64,000 bases of DNA from Gordonia humi (GCF_014197435.1 NZ_JACIFP010000001.1:806001-870000), one strand, 5' to 3'; numbered from the stretch's first letter, positions 25,974-35,575 are shown. The notes: a model not told the origin generated them from the letters alone. Made by a program: numbers and translations.

Positions 25974-27068
25974 TTACTCGGCGCCGATGATGAAGGCTTC
26001 GAGCTGCTGGCGAGCGACGTCGTCGGCGATCTGCTCCGGCGGGCTCTTCATGAGGTAGGCCGAGGCGGGCAGGATCGGGCCGCCGAGGCCGCGGTCCTTG
26101 GCGATCTTCGCCGCGCGGACGGCGTCGATGATGATGCCCGCCGAGTTGGGCGAGTCCCAGACCTCGAGCTTGTACTCGAGGTTCAGCGGAGCGTCGCCGA
26201 AGGCACGGCCTTCGAGGCGGACGTACGCCCACTTGCGGTCGTCGAGCCAGGCGACGTAGTCCGACGGACCGATGTGCACGTTCTTGTCGTACACCTTGCC
26301 CGCGAGCGAACCGCTCAGGTTGCTGGTGACGGCCTGGGTCTTGGAGACCTTCTTCGACTCCAGACGCTCGCGTTCGAGCATGTTCTTGAAGTCCATGTTG
26401 CCGCCGACATTCAGCTGGTAGGTGCGGTCGAGGGCCACGCCGCGGTCCTCGAACAGCTTCGCCATCACGCGGTGGGTGATGGTGGCGCCGACCTGGCTCT
26501 TGATGTCGTCGCCGACGATCGGGACGCCGGCGTCGGCGAACTTCTTCGCCCACTCGGGGTCGGAGGCGATGAAGACGGGGAGGGCGTTGACGAACGCGAC
26601 GTTCGCGTCGATGGCGCACTGCGCGTAGAACTTGTCGGCCTGCTCCGAGCCGACCGGCAGGTAGCTGACCAGGACGTCGACCTTCGCGTCCTTCAGCGCC
26701 TGCACGACGTCGACGCCGTCGCCGTCGGCCTCGGTGATGGTCTCCTTGTAGTACTTGCCGAGACCGTCGAGGGTGTGACCGCGCTGGACCGGGACGTTCA
26801 GCGGGGGAACGTCGGCGATCTTGATGGTGTTGTTCTCGCTGTTGCCGATGGCCTCGGCGAGGTCGAAGCCGACCTTCTTGGCGTCGACGTCGAACGCGGC
26901 GACGAACTCGACGTCGCGGACGTGGTAGCCGCCGAACTTGACGTGCATGAGGCCGGGAACGGTCGAGTTCTCGTCGGCGTCCTTGTAGTAGTGCACGCCC
27001 TGGACCAAGGATGAGGCGCAGTTACCCACGCCAACGATGGCCACGCGCACGCTGTTGGTTTCACCCAT
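25974..27068 (-). CDS. ino1: myo-inositol-1-phosphate synthase
   Basis: It converts glucose 6-phosphate to inositol 1-phosphate using NAD+, feeding phosphatidylinositol, PIMs and mycothiol. The 364-residue actinobacterial-type enzyme has the Rossmann loop [17 protein letters not shown] at the start and the conserved stretches [25 protein letters not shown] and [15 protein letters not shown]. The ATG at 27068 has AAGGAG 8 nt upstream. The upstream PadR gene overlaps its start by 8 nt. The PadR-ino1 pair has the same order as M. tuberculosis Rv0047c-Rv0046c, so PadR control of ino1 is likely. Confidence 0.96.
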   Translation of the reverse strand: MGETNSVRVAIVGVGNCASSLVQGVHYYKDADENSTVPGLMHVKFGGYHVRDVEFVAAFDVDAKKVGFDLAEAIGNSENNTIKIADVPPLNVPVQRGHTLDGLGKYYKETITEADGDGVDVVQALKDAKVDVLVSYLPVGSEQADKFYAQCAIDANVAFVNALPVFIASDPEWAKKFADAGVPIVGDDIKSQVGATITHRVMAKLFEDRGVALDRTYQLNVGGNMDFKNMLERERLESKKVSKTQAVTSNLSGSLAGKVYDKNVHIGPSDYVAWLDDRKWAYVRLEGRAFGDAPLNLEYKLEVWDSPNSAGIIIDAVRAAKIAKDRGLGGPILPASAYLMKSPPEQIADDVARQQLEAFIIGAE

Positions 27069-27708
27069 GGTCGGGCTCTCCTTCATTCTGTGGCGATACG
27101 GCGGATTGCTGTACCGCCGATTTCTTTCCTTCTTCGATGCCGTCGCCGGTCGTCGGCGCATCGACATGCAAATCCTGTGAGTTCGCCGACGCCTCGTCGG
27201 CGATCAGCTTGTTGAGCCACTGCACCTCGCGCTCGGAGGTCTCCAGGCTGAGCTCGTGCATCTGGCGGGTGTAGTGGTCGTTGCCGCGCGAGGATCGACC
27301 GAGCATGTCGCGCAGACCCTCGCGGCGCTCCTCCACCTGGCGGCGACGCCCTTCCAGAATCCGCATCCGGGCGACGGCCGGCGTCCTCGAGAAGAACGCG
27401 AGATGCACGCCGAAACCGTCGTCGGTGTAGTTCTGCGGACCGGTGTCGGCGACCAGTTCGGCGAAGCGGGCCTCACCCTGCGGGGTCAGCCGGTAGACGC
27501 GCCGTCCGCGACGGACCTTCGAGCCGGTCGCCGTCTCGGCCTCGTCCTCGGTGATGAGTCCGTCCGCGCGCATCCGGCGCAGCGTTGGATAGAGCGAGCC
27601 GTAACTGAACGCACGGAAGGCGCCGAGGAGGCCGGTCAGACGCTTACGCAACTCGTACCCGTGCATCGGCGCCTCGAGCAGCAGTCCCAGGACAGCCAAT
27701 TCGAGCAT
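27061..27708 (-). CDS. PadR-family transcriptional regulator
   Basis: The 215-residue product has an N-terminal winged helix ([54 protein letters not shown]) and a C-terminal helical dimerisation region (about 95-185). A hydrophilic tail (about 190-215) is probably disordered. The start ATG at 27708 has GGAG upstream. Its stop overlaps the ino1 start, so it is cotranscribed with and probably regulates inositol synthesis. This matches the conserved Rv0047c context. Confidence 0.92.
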   Translation of the reverse strand: MLELAVLGLLLEAPMHGYELRKRLTGLLGAFRAFSYGSLYPTLRRMRADGLITEDEAETATGSKVRRGRRVYRLTPQGEARFAELVADTGPQNYTDDGFGVHLAFFSRTPAVARMRILEGRRRQVEERREGLRDMLGRSSRGNDHYTRQMHELSLETSEREVQWLNKLIADEASANSQDLHVDAPTTGDGIEEGKKSAVQQSAVSPQNEGEPDHG

Positions 27709-27845
27709 GTCGGGAACTCCTCTCGATGCGTTGTGACGGCTGGATGCAGCACCCAATGTATCGCATCGATATAACCGCGACCGAACCAATCAGTAGCTTC
27801 TCGTCTTTGATCTCCATCACAGGTCGACGTCACAGCACGCGCGTC

Positions 27846-27851
27846 TACGCT
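27846..27851 (+). promoter_or_regulatory. -10 hexamer TACGCT for leaderless DUF5318 gene
   Basis: TACGCT ends 7 nt before the GTG at 27859. A GGAGG also precedes the GTG but at only 2 nt, too close to serve as a ribosome site. Confidence 0.5.
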
Positions 27852-27858
27852 GGAGGCC

Positions 27859-28248
27859 GTGCAGCGTCAACTCGTCGACTACGCCCTCGCGCGGCGGAGC
27901 ACCCTGGCTCGCCTCCGTGCGGGCTCCACGGCGCTCGAGGGCGTGTGCGACGCCGACACCTATCTCCTGCGGGCCGCGAAGTTCCACGGCACGGGCACGG
28001 ATCGTCCGTGCCCGGTCTGCCGGAAGGAGCAGGTCACCCTGGTGTCCTGGGTGTTCGGCGGAGTGGGTGGAACCCCGTCGGGAACGGCGCGCACCGAGAA
28101 CGAGATCGTGGCGCTGGCGACCTCGTCGCCGGAGTTCACCGTGCACGTCGTCGAGGTGTGTCGGACGTGCCGTTGGAACTATCTCGTGCAGTCGTACGTT
28201 GCAGGTGTGCCCCGGGGTGCAACGAAGCGTCGACGGGTTGCGAAATAG
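27859..28248 (+). CDS. DUF5318 family protein with zinc-ribbon cysteines
   Basis: The 129-residue actinobacterial protein corresponds by position and pattern to Rv0049 (next to ponA1). It has an N-terminal helix (QRQLVDYALARRSTLARLRAG) and two Cys pairs, CPVC (about 51-54) and CRTC (about 99-102), likely holding one zinc. A basic tail follows. Function unknown. The conserved location before the class A penicillin-binding protein suggests a cell-envelope or growth role, which is inference. Confidence 0.83.
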   Translation: MQRQLVDYALARRSTLARLRAGSTALEGVCDADTYLLRAAKFHGTGTDRPCPVCRKEQVTLVSWVFGGVGGTPSGTARTENEIVALATSSPEFTVHVVEVCRTCRWNYLVQSYVAGVPRGATKRRRVAK

Positions 28249-28372
28249 TCGATGAGGTCGCGTCGATGTGACTCGGTCGGCGAGTGAGCGGAGTTGGCAG
28301 CAGGGCTGCCGTACGTCAAAGTTGTTCTATACGGCCCGGCAGGGCCGGTGAGCGCAGAGAAGTGGGTGAGCG

Positions 28373-30676
28373 ATGGCCAGCGACGCTGGTGACAAGTCAG
28401 ACGGGCGACGGACCGCTGCGAAAGCGGCGGCGTGGATCGTGGGCCTGGTGGCGGGCGCGGTGCCCGTCGTCGCGATCATCGGTGTGATCGCATTCGTCTT
28501 CACCTACGTGACGGTCGACGTGCCCGCACCCGGCGACATCAAGCAGTCGCAGGTCGCGACCATCGTCAACGCCAACGGCGGAGTGATCTCGAAGATCGTT
28601 CCCGACGAGGGCAACCGGATCGACGTCAAGTACGACCAGATCCCCGCCTCGATGGTGGCCGCGGTCAAGGCGGCCGAGGACCGCGACTTCGACTCCAACG
28701 CGGGATTCTCGCTCAGCGGCTTCAGCCGGGCCGCGCTGGGCAAGCTCAAGGGCAGTGACGCCGGTGGCGGTTCGACGATCACCCAGCAGTACGTGAAGAA
28801 CGCGATCGTCGGCGACGAGGTGACGTACAAGCGCAAGTTCAAAGAGCTCGCCATCGCCACCAAGATGAGCAAGAAGTGGGCCAAAGAGGACATCATGGCC
28901 GCTTACCTCAACACGATCTACTTCGGTCGCGGCGCCTACGGTGTGGCCGCGGCGGCCAAGGCCTACTTCAACCGCGACATCACGAAGGTGACGCCGGCCG
29001 AGTGCGCCGACCCCAAGTTGCCCAGGGGCAAGCGCGCAAACTGCATGACCGACTCCGAGTCGGCATTGCTCGCAGGCATCATCCGCGGACCGTCGATCTA
29101 CGATCCGGCCGTCGACCCGGAGTTGGCCACCAATCGGTGGAACTACGTCCTCGACGGCATGGTCTCGATCGGGTTCCTCACGAAGGCCAAGCGCGAGACC
29201 GAGAAGTTCCCGCGCGTCATCGATCCGACACAGGACGACTCGGCCGCCAAGGAGGGCCCCAACGGGCACATCAAGCAGAAGGTGATGGCCGAACTGGAGA
29301 AGATCGGCATCAGCGAGCAGGAGGTCCGGACCGGCGGTCTGAAGATCACCACGTCGATCCGCCCCAAGGTGCAGAACGCGCTCATCGAGCAGGCGCGCGC
29401 CAAGATGTCCGGTGAGCCCAAGGACCTGCGCACCGCGTCGGTCTCGATCGACCCGGCCACCGGCGGTGTCGTCGGCTACTTCGGCGGCACCGACGGAAAC
29501 GGTTGGGACTACGCCTCAGCCGGTCTGCAGACCGGCTCGGTGTTCAAGGTGTTCGCGCTCGTCGCGGGACTGGAGCAGGACATCCCGTTGTCGCAGCAGT
29601 ACTCGTCGGACCCGTACCAGGGTCCGGGCGGCCTCACCATCAACAACTCCGACGGGGAGAGCTGCGGCACCTGCAATCTGGCGACCGCACTCAAGATGTC
29701 GCTCAACACCGTCTACTACCGCCTCATGATGGATCTGAACGGCGGAGCCCAAGACGTGGCCGACACCGCGCACAAGCTCGGCATCGCCGAGAGCTTCGGC
29801 ACTATCCAGCACACGCTCGCCGAGAAGAACGGCAAGCCCGAGGGCGGCGTCGTGCTCGGTCAGTACCCGAGCCGCGTCCTCGACATGGCGTCGGCGTACG
29901 CCACGCTCGCCGCGTCGGGCATCTACCGCGAGCCGTACTTCGTGCAGAAGGTCGAGACGTCCACCGGCGACGTCCTGTTCGACCGGGAGAAGAACAAGGG
30001 TGAGCGCGTGGTCTCGGCCGCCGTCGCGGACAACGTGACCGCGGCGATGGAGCCGATCGCCGCCTACTCGAACGGCAACTCGCTGTACGACTCGAGCCTG
30101 GGAGCGCGACCGTCCGCGTCGAAGACCGGTACCGCTCAGCTCGGCGACACCGGGGAGAACAAGGACGCGTGGATGGTCGGCTACACGCCGCAGCTGTCCA
30201 CCGCGGTCTGGGTCGGCACCAACGACGGCACCGCGCTGCGCAACTACTCCGGTGGCACGATCTACGGCAGCGGTCTGCCCGCGCAGATCTGGAAGGCGCA
30301 GATGGACGCGGCGTTGGCCGGCGACCCCATCGAGCAGTTCCCCGATCCGGAGTCCGTCGGCGGTCAGGCGGGTGTGCCGTACGAGCCGCCGCCCACGAGC
30401 TACACCGAGACGTACACCCAGGATCGGGAGACGACGCGTCGTCGGAACACGCCGCGACTCCCCGGCCAGGGCGAGGACGGTGACATCACCATCGCCCCCG
30501 GTGTGACGATCCCTTTCGGCAACGGTGGTGACTCCGGGAACGGCGGTGACTCCGGTAACGGCGGGAACTCCGGAAACGGAGGCGACTCGGGCGGCGGAGA
30601 CACGAACAGTCCGGGCGGCGGCACCGGACAGGGCGGAAACGACACCGGGCCGGGCGCGGCGGACACCGAGCCGTAG
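28373..30676 (+). CDS. ponA1: bifunctional class A penicillin-binding protein
   Basis: This peptidoglycan glycosyltransferase/transpeptidase has 767 residues. A cytoplasmic N-terminus and one transmembrane helix (about 21-45) come first. The GT51 domain has catalytic Glu102 in AAEDRDF and STITQQYVKN. The transpeptidase has Ser389-x-x-Lys392 (TGSVFK), Ser443-x-Asn445 (SLNT) and Lys584-Thr-Gly (KTGT). The extracellular tail from about 720 is a low-complexity Gly/Asn/Asp/Ser repeat (GNGGDSGNGG units). The motif TGSVFK replaces the common PGSxFK. It corresponds to Rv0050 in context. It is followed 2 nt later by a glycosyltransferase gene. Confidence 0.96.
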   Translation: MASDAGDKSDGRRTAAKAAAWIVGLVAGAVPVVAIIGVIAFVFTYVTVDVPAPGDIKQSQVATIVNANGGVISKIVPDEGNRIDVKYDQIPASMVAAVKAAEDRDFDSNAGFSLSGFSRAALGKLKGSDAGGGSTITQQYVKNAIVGDEVTYKRKFKELAIATKMSKKWAKEDIMAAYLNTIYFGRGAYGVAAAAKAYFNRDITKVTPAECADPKLPRGKRANCMTDSESALLAGIIRGPSIYDPAVDPELATNRWNYVLDGMVSIGFLTKAKRETEKFPRVIDPTQDDSAAKEGPNGHIKQKVMAELEKIGISEQEVRTGGLKITTSIRPKVQNALIEQARAKMSGEPKDLRTASVSIDPATGGVVGYFGGTDGNGWDYASAGLQTGSVFKVFALVAGLEQDIPLSQQYSSDPYQGPGGLTINNSDGESCGTCNLATALKMSLNTVYYRLMMDLNGGAQDVADTAHKLGIAESFGTIQHTLAEKNGKPEGGVVLGQYPSRVLDMASAYATLAASGIYREPYFVQKVETSTGDVLFDREKNKGERVVSAAVADNVTAAMEPIAAYSNGNSLYDSSLGARPSASKTGTAQLGDTGENKDAWMVGYTPQLSTAVWVGTNDGTALRNYSGGTIYGSGLPAQIWKAQMDAALAGDPIEQFPDPESVGGQAGVPYEPPPTSYTETYTQDRETTRRRNTPRLPGQGEDGDITIAPGVTIPFGNGGDSGNGGDSGNGGNSGNGGDSGGGDTNSPGGGTGQGGNDTGPGAADTEP

Positions 30677-30678
30677 AG

Positions 30679-32190
30679 ATGGAGTCGACTCCGTCGTCGC
30701 CGAGTGAAGTCGACTCGCCCGCTCCGCTCGACGACGACCCACGGCTGGCGACCGACCGCGTGCTCCCCTCGTGGAACGAGCCGCTCGTCGCACAGCTGAG
30801 CACGTCGATCGGAGGCCCGGTCGGGGTGCACGCGGCCGTCGGTCGCAGTCGCAACTGGACCCCGCTGCGGGTGCTGCTGCTGATCGCGCTCGCGGTGATG
30901 GCACTTGGCTGGTTCGGCAAGGCGGGCTGCATTCAGCAGACCGACGTGGCCGGGCAGCCCGGACAGAGCCGCCTCGACTGGGACGACCAGCGCCAGTTCG
31001 TCGGGCTCTGTTACTCCAACATCGTCGCGGGGTATTCGCAGAATCATCTGACTCCCACCGACCTCGCCGACGGAGCGGCGCCGTACCGGACCTACTGGGA
31101 CGTCGACGGCGAACGCCAGTACCTGCGGGCTCCGGTCGTGACCGGCGCGTTCATGTACGTGACCGCGCAGGCGTCCCGGGGGCTCGGCGCCCTCGTCGAG
31201 GCGACCGGACTGCCTCGATCCCTCGACGTCGTCTACTACTTCGTCGTCGCCTCGATACTCCTGGCGTTCGGCTGGCTGATCGCGATCTGGGCGACGATGC
31301 GAACGCGCCGTCGAGACCCGTGGATCGTCGCACTCATCGCGATCTCCCCGCTCGCGCTGGTCCACATCTTCACCGCGTACGAGGTGCTGCCGGTGATGTT
31401 CACCGCGCTCGCCATGTACGCGTGGTCGAAGGACCGACGCACGGCGGCCGGGGTGCTCATCGGGCTCGGTGCGGGTACCGCCTTCTATCCGCTGCTGCTC
31501 CTCGTGGCGATCGGGCTGGTGTGCGTCCGGGAGCGGAGAGTGCGGGACTCGCTGGTCGTCGACGGCGCGGCCGTCGCGACCTGGGCGGTGATCAACGTGC
31601 CGCTCGCCGTGCTCTACCCGTCCGGCTGGAGTGCGGTGTTCACCGCGTGGCGCGACAGCGCACCGGGTGCGGACACCGTCTACCGGCTGATCTCGCAGAT
31701 GTTCGGGTGGGAGCCGCCCGTCGTGCTGGTGACCGCCCTGGTGTTCGTGCTGATGATCGCGGTCGTCGCGGGCGTCACCTACGCGGCGATGCGCGCGCCG
31801 CGTGAACCGCGCGTGGTCGTGCTGATGTTCTTGCTCGTCGCCGGATATCTGCTGATCGGCAAGGACTGGCGGCCCGAGACCTCCCTGTGGCTGGTGCCGC
31901 TCGCCGTCCTGGCCATCGGGCACTCGCGGATCCTGTTGACCTGGATGACCTTCGACGCGTTGCTGTGGGTGCCGCGAATGGCTCTGTTCCTCGACGCGGA
32001 TCGCAAATGGCTGCCCGCCGAGTTCTTCTACATCTGTTCGGCCGTGCGCTGGCTGATGGTGGCCGGACTGTGCGCCTACGTCGTCTGGGAACTGCTGCAA
32101 CCGGTCTCGGCGGCGGCCGGGCTGCGGGCGGCGTCGGCGAGGGCGAGTCGTGTCAACGGGCCCGACGGCGCCCCGGTGGACGCCAGATAG
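30679..32190 (+). CDS. GT87-like integral membrane glycosyltransferase
   Basis: The 503-residue protein has a cytoplasmic N-terminus (about 1-55) and around ten to twelve transmembrane helices. An early extracytoplasmic loop (QSRLDWDDQRQFVGLCYSNI) carries adjacent acidic residues like the catalytic Asp of polyprenyl-phosphate-mannose-dependent (GT-C) enzymes. It is the positional equivalent of Rv0051. It starts 2 nt after ponA1 and is probably cotranscribed. The substrate is likely a lipoglycan or arabinogalactan precursor, by family. Its 3' end overlaps the convergent paralogous gene by 115 bp. Confidence 0.84.
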   Translation: MESTPSSPSEVDSPAPLDDDPRLATDRVLPSWNEPLVAQLSTSIGGPVGVHAAVGRSRNWTPLRVLLLIALAVMALGWFGKAGCIQQTDVAGQPGQSRLDWDDQRQFVGLCYSNIVAGYSQNHLTPTDLADGAAPYRTYWDVDGERQYLRAPVVTGAFMYVTAQASRGLGALVEATGLPRSLDVVYYFVVASILLAFGWLIAIWATMRTRRRDPWIVALIAISPLALVHIFTAYEVLPVMFTALAMYAWSKDRRTAAGVLIGLGAGTAFYPLLLLVAIGLVCVRERRVRDSLVVDGAAVATWAVINVPLAVLYPSGWSAVFTAWRDSAPGADTVYRLISQMFGWEPPVVLVTALVFVLMIAVVAGVTYAAMRAPREPRVVVLMFLLVAGYLLIGKDWRPETSLWLVPLAVLAIGHSRILLTWMTFDALLWVPRMALFLDADRKWLPAEFFYICSAVRWLMVAGLCAYVVWELLQPVSAAAGLRAASARASRVNGPDGAPVDAR

Positions 32191-33542
32191 GACGCGAGCG
32201 GCTCGCGGATCCGGGCCCGTGCGAACATCACGACGAACACCGCGAGGCAGACGACGTGGATCCAACTGGTCGCACCGACGACCCAGATGGACCACGCGGC
32301 GTCGCGGTCCGCCGAATGCGCCATGCCGAGGAATCGGAACACCGACAGGTCCATCGCGACGTCGGCGATCAGATAGACGGCGATGAGCTGCCACCGCACC
32401 GTCAGCATGACGAAGAACGGCAGGATCCACAGCGTGTACTGCGGTGAGTGGACCTTGTGGAAGAGCATGAACACGGCCAGCATCGCCGCCGCCACCTGCA
32501 GCCACGGGTACGTCCCGTCGCGTCGCAGCCGCCGCACACCGATCCACAGGGCGAGGCTGATGCCCGCGACGATCAGCAGCGGCGACCCGATGTCGACGGC
32601 CGACCGATAGGCCGGGGTGTCGCCGTCGAGCAGATACCGCAGTCCCCAGTACCAGATGCCGTTCGTGGTGGCGTCCGCCTGGCGGCGGCCCTGGAAGTCG
32701 AGTGCGGCCTTCCAACCGTCATAGCCCGCGACCATGAACGGGAGCTGCGTCGCGGCGACGGTCACGATCGCGGCTCCGGCCACCCACGCGGCCCCCGCCC
32801 AGTCGAGGGCGCGTCGGCCCCGGCCGTTCGCGGTGAGCACGTAGACGGCGAGCGGGAGGACGAAGAGGCCCGGATAGATCTTCAGTGAGAAGCCGATGCC
32901 GAGCAGCACCGCCGCGCAGACCGCGCTGGTCCGCAGTCGCAGACGAGGGCGACCGGTCTCCGGGTGCAGGCTCCGCCCGTACGTCACGACGGCGACCGCG
33001 GCGACGGAGGTGAACACCACCGGCAGCTCCCAGTTGTGGAACGAATAAAGCACCAGCGGCGGCGCAGCCGCCCAGAGCATCGCCCACCACCGCGTCATAC
33101 AGGCCAACAGCGCCGTCGTGGCGAAGGCGAACGGCGCCAGGATCGCCGCGCTGTGCAGCAGGAAACTGAGATCGGAGTGGGCGCCGAGACTGCCGAGCCA
33201 GATCAGCATTCCGGACAGGACCGGGTACTCGACGACGCCCCCGAACAGGTGGCCGTGCGCATCGATCCCGCCGTGGACGTACGGCAGCAGATGCTGGTCG
33301 AGTCCGCGAGTCGTCCACAACTGCATCAGATCCGAGTAGCAGGGGATGATCGTCCCGCGCGGCCCCTGCGGGAACCCGGAGCTGCGGCCCGCGGCGTCGA
33401 ACGTCGGTCCGCCGCAGATGAATTTGGCGTGCAGCCCCCAGGACACTGTGACCGCCGTCGCGAGCAGCGAGATCGTCAGAACCAGAACGCGTTCACCGAA
33501 CTTGAGACATCCGGGCCCGGGGACGGCTCTCTGCGACGGCAT
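32076..33542 (-). CDS. GT87-like integral membrane glycosyltransferase, convergent paralogue
   Basis: The 488-residue multi-pass protein has a first helix at about 18-36, an acidic periplasmic loop with CYSDLMQLWTTRGLDQHLLPYV, and many helices after. SLKIYPGLFVLPLA and HKVHSPQYTLWILPFFVM are typical of the DUF2029/GT87 group. The ATG start is at 33542. The last 38 codons lie antisense to the end of the preceding glycosyltransferase gene, unusual for two membrane enzymes of the same group. The C-terminal tail after the last helix is polar and is the overlapping part. Substrate unknown; cell-wall mannan or arabinan assembly is plausible. Confidence 0.84.
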   Translation of the reverse strand: MPSQRAVPGPGCLKFGERVLVLTISLLATAVTVSWGLHAKFICGGPTFDAAGRSSGFPQGPRGTIIPCYSDLMQLWTTRGLDQHLLPYVHGGIDAHGHLFGGVVEYPVLSGMLIWLGSLGAHSDLSFLLHSAAILAPFAFATTALLACMTRWWAMLWAAAPPLVLYSFHNWELPVVFTSVAAVAVVTYGRSLHPETGRPRLRLRTSAVCAAVLLGIGFSLKIYPGLFVLPLAVYVLTANGRGRRALDWAGAAWVAGAAIVTVAATQLPFMVAGYDGWKAALDFQGRRQADATTNGIWYWGLRYLLDGDTPAYRSAVDIGSPLLIVAGISLALWIGVRRLRRDGTYPWLQVAAAMLAVFMLFHKVHSPQYTLWILPFFVMLTVRWQLIAVYLIADVAMDLSVFRFLGMAHSADRDAAWSIWVVGATSWIHVVCLAVFVVMFARARIREPLASYLASTGAPSGPLTRLALADAARSPAAAETGCSSSQTT

Positions 33543-33623
33543 GACCGTCAGAGTAATCCCCGCCGACGATTTCGCTGGTCATCCCCTGCTCGTGTAGCCT
33601 GAACGGGTTGCCGACGCAGGCGA

Positions 33624-33668
33624 CCCTCCTGCCGCGGACAGTCCGCGGCCGACCTAGCCCATGGGAGG
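33624..33668 (+). promoter_or_regulatory. rpsF leader structure, possible S6:S18 binding motif
   Basis: A 7-bp hairpin CCGCGGA/TCCGCGG (33632-33638, 33642-33648) is enclosed by CCTCC (33625-33629) pairing with GGAGG (33664-33668), which is the rpsF ribosome site. An unpaired CCG (33649-33651) follows the inner stem, like the conserved trinucleotide of the known S6:S18 autoregulatory motif. The match is by eye only. Confidence 0.4.
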
Positions 33669-33680
33669 TGATGTGGTTTC

Positions 33681-33962
33681 ATGCGTCACTACGAACTGAT
33701 GGTCATCCTCGATCCGAGTCTGGACGAGCGCACCGTCGCCCCTTCACTGGATACTTTCCTCAATGTCGTCCGTAAGGACGGCGGCAGCGTGGATAACGTC
33801 GACATCTGGGGCAAGCGCCGTCTTGCCTACGAGATCGCCAAGAACACCGAAGGCATCTACGCCGTCATCGATCTGAACGCGACCCCGGACACGGTCAGCG
33901 AACTCGATCGTCAGCTGAAGCTGAACGAGTCGGTTCTGCGTACCAAGGTCCTGCGCAAGTAA
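33681..33962 (+). CDS. rpsF: 30S ribosomal protein S6
   Basis: This protein of the 30S platform pairs with S18. The 93 residues show the full S6 fold: [19 protein letters not shown] at the start and [19 protein letters not shown] in the middle, with no long acidic tail. GGGAGG lies 12-18 nt upstream. It heads the rpsF-ssb-rpsR-rplI operon conserved across actinobacteria. The leader may allow feedback by S6:S18. Confidence 0.97.
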   Translation: MRHYELMVILDPSLDERTVAPSLDTFLNVVRKDGGSVDNVDIWGKRRLAYEIAKNTEGIYAVIDLNATPDTVSELDRQLKLNESVLRTKVLRK

Positions 33963-34095
33963 GCGCCGGGCGCGTCCACTACGAGCACGAGCCTGTGGAG
34001 TTCGCCGCTGACAATGTCGGCAGTCGCCTTTAGGGTGGTGCATAACCATCCAGGGCACGCCGCAGGGCGTTCCACATCGACTTAGGGGAGTCCTC

Positions 34096-34668
34096 ATGAC
34101 TGACACGGTCATCACGGTCGTCGGAAACCTGACCGCCGACCCGGAACTGCGTTTCACGCCGTCCGGGGCGCCGGTCGCCAACTTCACCGTGGCATCCACT
34201 CCGCGTACGTTCGATCGCCAGACGAACGAGTGGAAGGACGGCGAAGCGCTGTTCCTCCGCTGCAGCATCTGGCGTGACGCGGCAGAGAATGTGACCGAGT
34301 CCCTCAAGAAGGGCACGCGAGTCATCGTGCAGGGCAAGCTCAAGCAGCGGTCGTACGAAACCCGTGAAGGGGAGCGTCGCACCGTCGTCGAGCTCGAAGT
34401 GGACGAGATCGGTCCCTCGGTCCGCTACGCCACCGCGCAGGTCACCAAGACCCAGCGCAACGGCGGCGGATTCAGCGGCGGAGGGAACTCGGGCGGAGGC
34501 TACGGAGGCAACTCCGGTGGCGGCTACAACAACGCCGGCGGCGGCTACGGAGGCAACTCCGGCGGCGGCCGTCCCCCCGCCTCGAACCAACCGGCCGACG
34601 ACCCGTGGGGCAGCGCACCTGCTGCCGGCGGCGGCTTCGCCGGTGGGGACGACGAACCACCTTTCTGA
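34096..34668 (+). CDS. ssb: single-stranded DNA-binding protein
   Basis: It coats single-stranded DNA at forks and in repair. The 190 residues comprise an OB fold (1-115; [32 protein letters not shown] region), a glycine/asparagine/serine-rich linker (about 118-165, [11 protein letters not shown] units), and the acidic tip DDEPPF that recruits partner proteins. Its place between rpsF and rpsR is the standard arrangement. The 133-bp gap from rpsF contains TAGGGT near 34032, a possible extra -10. Confidence 0.96.
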   Translation: MTDTVITVVGNLTADPELRFTPSGAPVANFTVASTPRTFDRQTNEWKDGEALFLRCSIWRDAAENVTESLKKGTRVIVQGKLKQRSYETREGERRTVVELEVDEIGPSVRYATAQVTKTQRNGGGFSGGGNSGGGYGGNSGGGYNNAGGGYGGNSGGGRPPASNQPADDPWGSAPAAGGGFAGGDDEPPF

Positions 34669-34713
34669 TCCCGGACCCGTCGGTCCGGAGGCACTCGACT
34701 GGAGTATCACGAC

Positions 34714-34971
34714 ATGGCAAAAGCCAAAGGGGGCCGCAAGCCCCGCGTAGAGAAGGTCACCAAGGCCAAGGCCTGCACCTTCTGCAAAGACAAGAAGACC
34801 GACATCGACTACAAGGACACGGCGCTCCTGCGTCGCTTCCTGTCGGACCGCGGCAAGATCCGTTCGCGCCGCGTCACCGGCAACTGCGTTCAGCACCAGC
34901 GTGACATCGCAGTGGCCGTCAAGAACTCGCGTGAGGTGGCGCTCCTGCCCTTCACCTCGACCGGACGCTGA
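34714..34971 (+). CDS. rpsR: 30S ribosomal protein S18
   Basis: This 85-residue platform protein of the 30S subunit partners with S6. It carries CTFC (about 21-24) and NCVQHQRD, so it looks like the zinc-binding (C+) form. In actinobacteria this form usually pairs with a zinc-independent copy elsewhere under Zur control. [20 protein letters not shown] is the conserved core. It lies 45 nt after ssb and 18 nt before rplI. Confidence 0.96.
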   Translation: MAKAKGGRKPRVEKVTKAKACTFCKDKKTDIDYKDTALLRRFLSDRGKIRSRRVTGNCVQHQRDIAVAVKNSREVALLPFTSTGR

Positions 34972-34989
34972 TCGGGAAGGATTACTGAT

Positions 34990-35439
34990 ATGAAGCTGAT
35001 CCTGACTGCCGCAGTCGAGAACCTCGGCGAGGCCGGGGACATCGTCGAGGTCCGTGACGGTTACGGCCGCAACTACCTGCTGCCGCGCAACCTCGCCATC
35101 GTCGCCACCCGTGGCGCCGAGAAGCAGGTCGAGGGCATCCGCCGCGCCCAGGAAGCGCGCTCCGTGCGCGACCTGGACCACGCCAACGAGCTCAAGCAGG
35201 CCATCGAGGGTCTCGAAGCGGTCTCGCTGACCGTGAAGACCCACGACTCGGGCAAGCTGTTCGGTTCGGTCTCGGCCGGCGACATCGCCGCCGCGATCCG
35301 TACCGCGGGCGGCCCCGCCGTCGACAAGCGTTCCGTGTCGCTGCCGAAGGGCCACATCAAGGCTCTCGGCTCGTACCCGGCGGTCGTCAAGCTGCACCCG
35401 AAGGTTGAAGCCAAGTTCAACGTGACGGTCGTCGCCTGA
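34990..35439 (+). CDS. rplI: 50S ribosomal protein L9
   Basis: This 149-residue two-domain protein extends from the base of the L1 stalk. The N-terminal RNA-binding domain ([34 protein letters not shown]) is followed by a long connecting helix and the C-terminal domain. It is the last gene of the operon, with a strong terminator 18 nt after its stop. Confidence 0.97.
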   Translation: MKLILTAAVENLGEAGDIVEVRDGYGRNYLLPRNLAIVATRGAEKQVEGIRRAQEARSVRDLDHANELKQAIEGLEAVSLTVKTHDSGKLFGSVSAGDIAAAIRTAGGPAVDKRSVSLPKGHIKALGSYPAVVKLHPKVEAKFNVTVVA

Positions 35440-35456
35440 CGTACCCGCGAGACTCG

Positions 35457-35492
35457 CAGAAGGCCGGTTCCCGAAAGGGGACCGGCCTTCTG
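35457..35492 (+). terminator. strong intrinsic terminator of rpsF-rplI operon
   Basis: Sixteen-base-pair arms (35457-35472 and 35477-35492, one G-U) close a GAAA tetraloop. The stem contains AAGGCCGGT/ACCGGCCTT. Confidence 0.85.
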
Positions 35493-35517
35493 CCGTCGGT
35501 GGCGGTCACTGAGGCCA

Positions 35518-35575
35518 TCACTGTATAGAGTGAGATGATCACTCTATACAGTGAGGCCATCACTGTATAGAGTGA
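35518..35575 (+). repeat. three copies of a 16-bp near-palindromic operator
   Basis: TCACTGTATAGAGTGA occurs at 35518-35533 and 35560-35575, and its complement TCACTCTATACAGTGA at 35539-35554. Each is palindromic except for one S position per half. Centre spacing is 21 bp, two DNA turns, so bound dimers would lie on one face. The third copy contains the best -10 (TATAGA) for the next gene, which suggests autorepression. Confidence 0.8.

Noticed and set aside
35518..35575. Short CRISPR-like array
   Set aside because: Only three 16-bp units, one inverted, spacers of 5 bp, no cas genes; an operator set explains it better.
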